A DNA stretch of 64,000 bases from Camellia lanceoleosa (Eukaryota > Streptophyta > Magnoliopsida > Ericales > Theaceae), in NCBI GenBank assembly GCA_025200525.1, contig CM045770.1, forward strand, positions 121,125,429-121,189,428. The letters run 5' to 3'. Shown piece by piece: positions 56,932 through 64,000 of this stretch. Below the pieces are notes generated by a model. It was not told where the DNA came from, searched no databases, and was given only the letters and a program-made list of their open reading frames with translations. The number at the start of each line of letters is the position of its first letter. The first letter of the stretch is position 1. The position numbers and the translations under genes were made by a program.

Positions 56932-57180
56932 CTGATTAAACTTGCATTACATTTCATACGATATATCTTATAAAAAGGTTTACAAGTATGCGCATATTAA
57001 AGAGCATACACATCCAGATAATTTACGATGCAGGCAAATCAGAACCCATGGCACATAGTCATTCATATCAAAACATTTATGCATATACTTGGTGCTTTCA
57101 AATTCATGCTATGAATGCATCCCAGATTTTTTCTAGACGCTTATTGCTCTTTTGGACAAGGTTGTGAGTTATTAACTCGT

Positions 57181-57192
57181 GCTCTGATACCA
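57181..57192 (-). other. Primer-binding site for initiator tRNA-Met (chromovirus)
   Basis: Minus strand TGGTATCAGAGC is the standard complement of plant initiator tRNA-Met, three bases inside the 5' LTR edge at 57196. Confidence 0.95.
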
Positions 57193-57721
57193 CTCTGTCA
57201 TGACCCAAACCCACCCCCAAGGGTTAAGGACATAATCGGCCAGTAATCCTGAGATTACCTACGGCCTCAATACAAATTAGACATAACTCATCAGAGTAAA
57301 GGGGCCAAACGGAAGCAAAAATTTAAAACTTTGTCCATAGAGCTGTGCTTATATGCACACCAAAACAAACCATATTCATATGCGTTAATAACCCACATCA
57401 AAAGTACAGTAGCATAAACTTCTTTACAGACAGGATCATCTAGGCTGAGTCGACCCATATCAAACTATATACAAATATACACAAGATCCTTGCCAACAAG
57501 ACAGAATATAAATGCGTAACAAAATGGCAAGGTTGGGTCTCGTGCGTGAGACACAAGGCTAACTCTCCCAAAACTACTGCTGTTCCTAGCTGACTTCACT
57601 GGAGCTGGGGTTGGACCTCACTTGGCTCACCTACAAATACATGAATGGGCGTGAGCGAATGCCCAGTGAATAATATCAAATAAACAAGTTACATAAGCAA
57701 TTATTGGAACAGTACAACAAA

Positions 57722-58040
57722 CGGCCTTCGGCCCAATCATTTATATCAATCGGCCTTCGGCCCAATCATTTATGTCAATCGGCCTTTGGCCCAATCATTC
57801 ATGTCAAATGGTCTTTGGCCCAATCATTATTATCAATCGGCCTTTGGCCCAATCACTTGTATCAATCGGCCTTTGGCCCAATCATTCATTTTAATCGGCC
57901 TTTGGCTCAATCATTCATATCAATCGGCCTTCGGTCCAATCATTTATGTCAATCGGCCTTTGGCCCAATCATTCATGTCAATCGGCCTTTGGCCCAATCA
58001 TTTATATCAATCGGCCTTTGGCCCAATCATTTGTATCAAT
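57722..58040. repeat. 29-base tandem array, right LTR (11 copies)
   Basis: Same unit as at 50490-50880, two copies fewer. Confidence 0.92.
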
Positions 58041-58364
58041 CGTTGTCCGCCATCCAATTTGATGAACTTACAAAACTTACGCAAAAGTAACAATTGGACA
58101 TAAACATACTACAAATATCTTGTTAGGATATTACTCACAGTGATCGGTTGACTGGTTCGCACTGGAACTCGACCCTACACATGCCATGAACATAAAAGGG
58201 TCACTAACAATTCAATCCGTTCAAAATTCACATTTTCCTCTTTAGGCTTCATTCTTGTCCCTTTAACTCATTTACTGTGTCTAACATATGCCTAAGAGTG
58301 CTTGCAAGTGAAAGGGAACGGAAAACGAAACACATGATGCATTTTCAAAATTTCAGAAAATAGG

Positions 58365-58600
58365 GTTCCCGCTCGAGCGTGGGATCCCCCGCTCGAGCGG
58401 ACCCTTAAGGTTTGCAAAAGTACTGGTTGCATCAAAATCCCACTCGAGCGTGAACTCTGTCGCTCGAGCGGATTTCCTGTCTACATGGCTCTCCGCTCGA
58501 GCGCCAACTTCCCTGCTCGAGCGGATACCATGTCTGCAAGAGATGCTGGGAGCATGAAATTCACGCTCGAGCGGCGGTTTTCCTGCTCGAGCGGACTTCA
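58365..58600. repeat. Paired CGCTCGAGCG palindromes in the right LTR
   Basis: CTCGAGCG occurs near 58373, 58393, 58443, 58464, 58496, 58515, 58565 and 58583, that is, in pairs about 19-21 bases apart with gaps of about 30-50 bases. The core CGCTCGAGCG is a perfect 10-base palindrome. The same paired form occurs in the LTR at 61858. Confidence 0.85.
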
Positions 58601-59637
58601 AATTTCTGGGTTTTCCAGATTTAGTTCTTGAGTTCAAATTCGATGTTCAAGGGTCTAAACTCATAATTTTTGGCTCAAACTTCATATATTCATGTACCAC
58701 CGTGGTACAAGCACTAGATTACATCACAATGAGACTCAATTTCATGATTTATCTACATGCATGCCCCAAAATATCTCAAACTCAACACCAACATGCTCCA
58801 ATTCAAACATTCAAGACCCACACTTCCAAGATTTGTACATGCATGTGGAAGATGCTCATTCTCCTTAGCTTAGATGGCACAAATGATGACTATAACATGA
58901 GCTTCAATTAAAATTGCACATGGATTATACATTTTCATGCTCAAACATGTCAATTCAAGGTATTTTCTTACATGCATGCACACAATGGCCTTCAATTCAA
59001 CAAAACCAAATTAAATTCCCTTATAATCAAACTAAACCATGTTTTTGACCATTATTCCAACTTGAACTCACAACATTACAACTTAATATTCATGAATTCA
59101 CTTACCTAGAGGCTCAATTCTCCCAATCTATGGTCAAATCTTGAATAATCTTCAAGGTTCCCAAGCTTTGAGCTAAGTTTGCTCAATTCTCTCCTCTCCC
59201 TCTCTCTATAGTCGACTCTCTCTTCCTCTCAATGCCTACCTCTGGTTTTTTTGAGTTCAAAAAAAGGAGTAAAGAGAGTGTATATGGCCATAAATTAAAA
59301 GGTCCCACTATTGCTTATTTAATAATATTAAATAGTTGAGCACTAATTCACCAATTTAATCGATTTAAACTGACCCGAATCAATTTTCAATTAAATTTCA
59401 CCGTAGGCTCTAAAAATTATGCCGATCACAATGGCGTAATCAATTTCGGGTTCCGTGGCCGATAAGGCCTTAAATTTTTAATTTCGAAAGCAGATAATTC
59501 AAACAGATATTCCTATGGTGAACAGATAAAAACCCAAAATCGCATATATTCACATAATGGCACACCAAATCATGTTAAACACATAATCATACTCAAATTA
59601 AGAACCAGTTAGCATATTACGGAACAGGGGCATCACA

Positions 59638-61100
59638 CCTGAGGCTCCCCATTTTGATTTCAAAATGTTGTCCTCTTTCAAATAAAACCGATTAAATGAT
59701 ATAGTGTGAATGAATGGAAAGGGTGAAATCCTCTAAAATACTTATTTCTCCTTTCAAATCATGTTAACTTTACCTTATGGATTCAATGATGTATCTTTTA
59801 TTTGGCTGGACAACAATTCATGGTCAGATGAAAAATACAATCGGCCAGATATATAATGGTACGACCAACTGAATTGTCCAAGTACAAAGCATTTTGTGGA
59901 ATTTTGGCTTTCTTTGCAAGTTTTCTACAATTATCTTAGATATTTACGTCTAAAAATCTATAAATAAGGGATGAAAGTTCATTTCAAGAGGTTATAAATT
60001 TTGCTCAAGGCCTAGAAGGAAAATTGAGAGTTCCCCTCCCACTCTTCACCTTCAACTTATATTTTCAAAACTTTAATCATCCAAACTCCATTGAAGCTTG
60101 ATTCTAATCTCCTTGTTGAGGATCTTACATACTTTAAGACGCATCTAGAGGACCTTGAGGGTGCCAAGAAAGAGTTTGGGAACCAAAGAGCTTATCCTCT
60201 TTAAGAGGTGAAGCCTTTGAACTTTATACCATCTTCTCTCTCTTGTTCTTTATTTTAGCTCTACTTTTGGTTATATACTTGTTGAAATCATGTGATGGTC
60301 CTCATGGATGTGGTTGGAGGTAGAAAATAGCCACTCACGATTGAGTTAATAGTTTTATTTACTTTTTCGTAGAGTGACTCTCTTTTCTTGCTTCCATAGT
60401 TAGAATTCATTGTTGTAGCATGTATTAGAACCTTGTGGATGTGGTTGGAGGTAGAAAGTAACCACCCATCCATAAATTTGATTATGTAGAGTAATTTTAT
60501 TCATTTTTTACACTTGCTTATCACATATCTCATCATTTTAACATATATCAACCCATGCTCAATCTAAATGAGTGAAAGGGGTTGTTTCATAGAGCTATTT
60601 GGGATGGTCTTTGAGATTTGATGTTGAGAGAGTTGTTTTCCATTTTGATTGATTTGTTGGAAGTAAAGTAAAAGATTTTAGGTTAAAAGTGTTGAAAACT
60701 CCATTCTCAATCATTTGTGAACATGAAAATGGGTGAAAACATTCTTGTTCCATGAATAGAAGAGGAGTTCTCAATAACCTTTGATGAATCTCTTACTTTA
60801 GAGGCACAGCTTCCACTAAGAAATGATGGGCATTAATCTACTCTTTGAAATTGATAGCATGGATTTGGGTACTAACCTGCCTTTATTCACAAAGAGATTA
60901 TTATAGGTTCCTATCTATTTATTAGGCTTGAATTTATTCTTGCTTTAATTCATTTAATTTAATGATTTGTTGTAAAAATCTATTGTATATAGTCATTTGT
61001 ATTATTGTTGAGGGTTAAGGCCTATCTACTTCTTCTTTAATTGTTTTTTTCTGTAAAAGAGAGAGGTAGAAGGGATGAACACCTCATAGAAGATGTGTTT
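59638..61100 (+). mobile_element. Continuation of the split TGTAGACACC-type LTR
   Basis: CCTGA at 59638-59642 is the second copy of the chromovirus target duplication, so the sequence continues from 49967. A TATA box (TATAAATA, 59959-59966) is followed by a C- and A-rich leader (about 60000-60210), as in LTR promoters. GGATGTGGTTGGAGGTAGAAA is duplicated near 60307 and 60434. I cannot find its end; the chromovirus LTR at 61101 may cut it. Confidence 0.5.
59959..59966 (+). promoter_or_regulatory. TATA box in the split LTR
   Basis: AATCTATAAATAAGGG is a good TATA match, with a leader-like region after it. Counting only its own sequence, it sits about 540 bases from the LTR start. Confidence 0.55.
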
Positions 61101-62990
61101 TGTAACGACCCGGAATCATATGTCGTAATTATCAGTGATTAATTATGCTTAGATGAGATTTAATTGAAGATTATCTGTTGTTTTTAGAAAAATATCTGTG
61201 GAACTGACAACTTCGGGACTGAAATCGATGACTGAAATGGAATCAGAAAATGAAATGTAAAATACCTATGCGATGCCGGGAATGTTTAGAACCATCTGAA
61301 TCAATAAATTGAGGACTGAAAATTATCTGGTTCGTAAAGTCTTGTTTGGTCCACGTTTTGGCTCAAATGGAGTTCTATTGATATATATGTTATATAGATA
61401 AGATTGTTGACCCTCTTTGACTCATAAAGCAAGAAACAAAATATCTAAGAGTGAGAGAGAAGAGAATTCGTGGGAAAGAAGAGGAAGAAAGGGAAAAGGG
61501 GAAATCAAGCTAAAAGGTAAGAAATTCTTTCTAACTTCATGGAATAGATGATTGATCTTTAGTTACGAGCATATTAATCTCAAGAATATGGTTTGAATCA
61601 TGTTTATTGGGCATATTTGAAGAGAACCTCCATGAAAGTCAAGAAATGAAGCTTCATGTGCATGTTTATGTATTTTTTTTCAACTTACTTCATGGGTTGA
61701 TCTTATTTATGATTCTTATGGGTTTGAATTGGGGTTTTGACGATGAATTAAGATGGGTTTCAAGTACTTTGATTATGGAATTCATGTAAGGGAAAATGAT
61801 TGTGAAAAGGGGAAGAATGGAAGAGGAGGAAGAACCAGATTTTCGGGATTTCGCAGGGTCCGCTCGAGCGTAGGATAGCCCGCTCGAGCGGAGAAATCAC
61901 CCTCCCAGCAGTTTTGGCGAAATTGTGCTGTCCGCTCGAGCGGACAAAGTCGCCTTCAGCGTAGGGCTTATTTTAGAAATTGTGGAAGTTGTTCTAAATG
62001 ATTTTGATATGTTAATTGCATCGATTCGCATTTTATGAACATGTTATGGGTACAAATGACTGTAATGAAGAAAGAGAATGGATAAGACGGAATGAAAGTA
62101 GAAAGGAAATGACATGTTTATATGCTATTGAATGATAAGAATATGTCAATGTGGATGTTTGCAGGATAAGGCGTGGACGGAATCGCATAACCGTATTGGT
62201 AATCAGTAAGTAACATCTCCGTAAAGATATGTTATTATGCCTTATGTTCAAGTGATTATTATGATAAATGTTTTATGTGAACGAATGTCTGTTTGAGAAT
62301 CTATTATGGCATCCATAGATAGTTAGTCATGGGGGCGAGAACATGTAGGCCCATGCCAAGAGCCATGGGGAACGGCGTGGAAGGACAAGCCCATGACCGG
62401 TTACGAGATCTCGAGATCGCTTGACTGCTTTGGTGATTGGTCGATATAATGTTCTGTGGATTATGCCATTACGTATGTTTATATGATGACTGATTATGAT
62501 TATGATTGATTTATCTTGATTTTATTAAAGGTTGGACTTCGTTCATTAAACCTCTTTACTGTTATGTTTCTTGCTGGGCTTTAGCTCACCCCCGTATATA
62601 TGTATTTTATAGGTGAGCCGTCGGGGAGCCAAGCTTAGGCGGAGACCGTGTTCAGCCGCCGTTTTTGAAGCCTACCTGAGTTGGTGCCCTGTGCTGGGCT
62701 AGGCCTGGAAGGCCGTATGTAGTTTGGTTTTGTATCAGTTATGTATGTGGCTTGTGCCTATCTGTTTTGTATATGAATTTTGGATGCATGTTTGTACATT
62801 GGTGGGTAAATAACTCATTTTTGGCATGTAAACATATGTTCATATTTATGCACAGCTCTTTGGACTATGTATATTTGATTTATGCTTCCGCGAGCCCCTG
62901 TTATGTATGTTTTGAGTTGGAAGGCCTTTGGTAAATTAGGATTCTTGGCGTCGTCACACCGAACTTCTAGGGCGGGTTCGGGTGTAATGA
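61101..62990 (+). repeat. 5' LTR of a second chromovirus
   Basis: Starts TGTAACGACCCGG and runs to just before a primer-binding site at 62992; the last bases are GGGTGTAATGA, so the expected CA end is degraded or the exact edge is a few bases off. It contains three CGCTCGAGCG palindromes (61861-61945). The 3' LTR lies outside the window. Confidence 0.78.
61858..61948. repeat. CGCTCGAGCG palindromes in the second chromovirus LTR
   Basis: Three copies, two of them paired with GTAGGATAGCC between, closely like the pair at 58371-58400 in the other chromovirus (GTGGGATCCCC between). Confidence 0.85.
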
Positions 62991-62991
62991 G

Positions 62992-63003
62992 TGGTATCAG
63001 AGC
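62992..63003 (+). other. Primer-binding site for initiator tRNA-Met
   Basis: TGGTATCAGAGC followed by AC, directly after the LTR and before gag, in plus orientation. Confidence 0.95.
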
Positions 63004-63087
63004 ACACGAGTTATTTCCCACACACGTGTCCATTGAGCTGGTAGGTGCATTAGAAAAGAAATAAGGCATGGCATTCATACATGCGCA

Positions 63088-63106
63088 TGTGTGTGTGTGT
63101 GTGTGT
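63088..63106. repeat. TG dinucleotide microsatellite
   Basis: An uninterrupted TG run of about nine units in the leader between the primer-binding site and gag. Confidence 0.9.
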
Positions 63107-63191
63107 TTATGAAGAACTATGACTGATGAGAACATAGAAGACGTATGAAGTTGAGAATGAATGTCCTATCTGTTATGGATTCTATAGACTG

Positions 63192-64000
63192 ATGGAGCAC
63201 ACTGAAGCAAGGAATGCAAATGAAACAGAATCGTCAGATGCCAGAATAACTAGATTAGAACAAATGGTTGAAGCATTGACAGGGTTAGTGAGGCAACAGT
63301 TAGAACAAAACCAACAGCAACCGAGACAACCTTTTCCACCTCCTCCACCACCACCTGTGCAGGAACCGATCAACAATGATGATATCATTGCCTTGACTCA
63401 GAAATACAAGAAATTGAAACCACCGGAATTTGCAGGAGGTATTGAACCATTGACAGCGGAGGCATGGGTATTAGAGACTGAGAAGATCTTCGAAGTATTT
63501 CCGTGTAATGATACCCATAAAGTCCTGTTAGCCACATTTACGTTGAAAGAAGAAGCGAGACGATGGTGGATGTTAGTTCGAGGCAGTAATAGAGATTTGA
63601 CCTGGGATCGATTCAAAGATATATTCTACGAAAAATATTTCCCTCAATGTATGCGAGACAGGAAAATTTCAGAATTTGAACAGTTGAAGCAGGGTGCTAT
63701 GTCTGTAGCAGAATATGAAAGTAAATTTACTGAATTGGCTCGGTATGCTCCTCACATGGTTGATACGGAGTACAAGAAAGCGAGAAAATTTGAGGGTGGC
63801 CTACATGTTGAAATTCTTGATAGGGTGAATGTGCTAAAATTAGACAAATATGTTGATGTACTTGACAGGGCCCTAATGTCTGAAGGGAACATTGCAATCT
63901 TGAAGATGTCTCAATCAACAACAATGCCCGAAGCCGAAAGTAAGAAATTCAAGAAACAAAGAGTGGAAATGAAGTTAATCAAGAGCCTCCTGAATCGAAA
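63192..64000 (+). CDS. Gag of the second chromovirus, open to the window edge
   Basis: ATG at 63192 opens MEHTEARNANETESSDARI and the frame stays open for 269 codons to base 64000. After a Gln-rich stretch and a Pro run (QPFPPPPPPPVQEP, about residues 49-62) comes the gag capsid domain: FAGGIEPLTAEAWVLETEKIF, ARRWWMLVRGSNRD, FYEKYFPQCMRDRKISEFEQL, SVAEYESKFTELARYAPHMVD. These match the first chromovirus gag in order and wording, with clear sequence differences. No stop or frameshift is seen, in contrast to every other gene here, so this copy may be younger. Zinc knuckle, protease and pol would lie beyond the edge. Confidence 0.92.
   Translation, partial: MEHTEARNANETESSDARITRLEQMVEALTGLVRQQLEQNQQQPRQPFPPPPPPPVQEPINNDDIIALTQKYKKLKPPEFAGGIEPLTAEAWVLETEKIFEVFPCNDTHKVLLATFTLKEEARRWWMLVRGSNRDLTWDRFKDIFYEKYFPQCMRDRKISEFEQLKQGAMSVAEYESKFTELARYAPHMVDTEYKKARKFEGGLHVEILDRVNVLKLDKYVDVLDRALMSEGNIAILKMSQSTTMPEAESKKFKKQRVEMKLIKSLLNR

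Larger units (their letters stand above)
49968..59637 (-). mobile_element. Tekay/Del-like chromovirus (Ty3/gypsy), minus strand
   Basis: The element has LTRs at 49968-52443 and 57196-59637, and CCTGA repeated at 49963-49967 and 59638-59642. Reading leftwards from 57195 come a primer-binding site matching initiator tRNA-Met, gag with a zinc knuckle, protease, reverse transcriptase, RNase H, integrase and a C-terminal chromodomain, then a polypurine tract. This order with a chromodomain defines plant chromoviruses; domain words fit Tekay/Del. Its LTRs differ by roughly a dozen mostly transition changes in the first 430 bases I compared, so it is not very recent. Three stops and at least three frameshifts disable pol. 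Confidence 0.93.
57196..59637 (-). repeat. 5' LTR of the chromovirus (right side)
   Basis: Partner of 49968-52443. It holds an 11-copy 29-base array (57722-58040) and eight CTCGAGCG words between 58370 and 58600. A TATA-like CATATACACTC on the minus strand near 59280 may be the promoter. Confidence 0.93.

Noticed and set aside
62080..62251. Possible small gene in the second chromovirus LTR
   Set aside because: Lies wholly in the LTR with no family match.

Overview
This window looks like heterochromatic or intergenic DNA from a flowering plant, most likely a eudicot. It has no rRNA, tRNA or intact host gene that I can recognise. Almost everything can be assigned to plant transposable elements: one CACTA (En/Spm) DNA transposon, Ty3/gypsy LTR retrotransposons of the Tat/Ogre-like and chromovirus (Tekay/Del-like) groups, a LINE fragment and several MITE-like foldback or inverted-repeat elements. 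The coding regions are broken by stops and frameshifts, so nearly all genes are called pseudogenes. The exception is a gag frame that runs off the right edge.

Layout. (1) 1-851: AT-rich flank with a foldback repeat. (2) 852-45745: a CACTA transposon of about 44.9 kb, about 14.9 kb once its two insertions are removed. It carries a TNP2-type transposase pseudogene (1512-5208) and a second TNPA/Ptta-type pseudogene (5938-41484). A Tat-like solo LTR (6122-10480, target duplication ACCAT) sits in exon 1 of the second gene. A complete but decayed Tat/Ogre-like element (10651-36270, target duplication ATACA, LTRs about 5.2 kb) sits in its first intron. The 3' subterminal repeat array of the CACTA element is at about 44950-45745. 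(3) 45749-49744: a LINE reverse-transcriptase fragment, a palindromic MITE (46111-46335), AT-rich low-complexity DNA and a Tourist-like MITE (49243-49463). (4) 49745 to about 61100: a further LTR starting TGTAGACACC, split by a 9.67 kb minus-strand chromovirus (49968-59637, target duplication CCTGA). (5) 61101-64000: the 5' LTR, primer-binding site and gag start of another plus-strand chromovirus that continues past the window.

How the parts relate. The order of events is readable: CACTA first, then the two Tat-like insertions in its second gene. On the right, the TGTAGACACC LTR came first and the chromovirus inserted into it later. Premature stops in the CACTA genes and the chromovirus are all one C-to-T or G-to-A step from the codon expected in the family, which fits deamination of methylated cytosine in silenced DNA. 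Single-base indels also cluster in CpG-rich and CTCGAG-containing stretches and may partly be assembly error.

The most unusual features are: a compact LTR promoter with a perfect palindrome around a G-box, a heat-shock-element-like palindrome and a TATA box (6468-6547); an antisense plant-mobile-domain pseudogene carried between pol and the 3' LTR of the Tat-like element, with an 18-copy tandem array upstream of it; a second primer-binding-site-like motif inside the Tat LTRs; and a paired palindromic CGCTCGAGCG module in LTRs of two different chromoviruses. I found no convincing evidence of a wholly new biological system.
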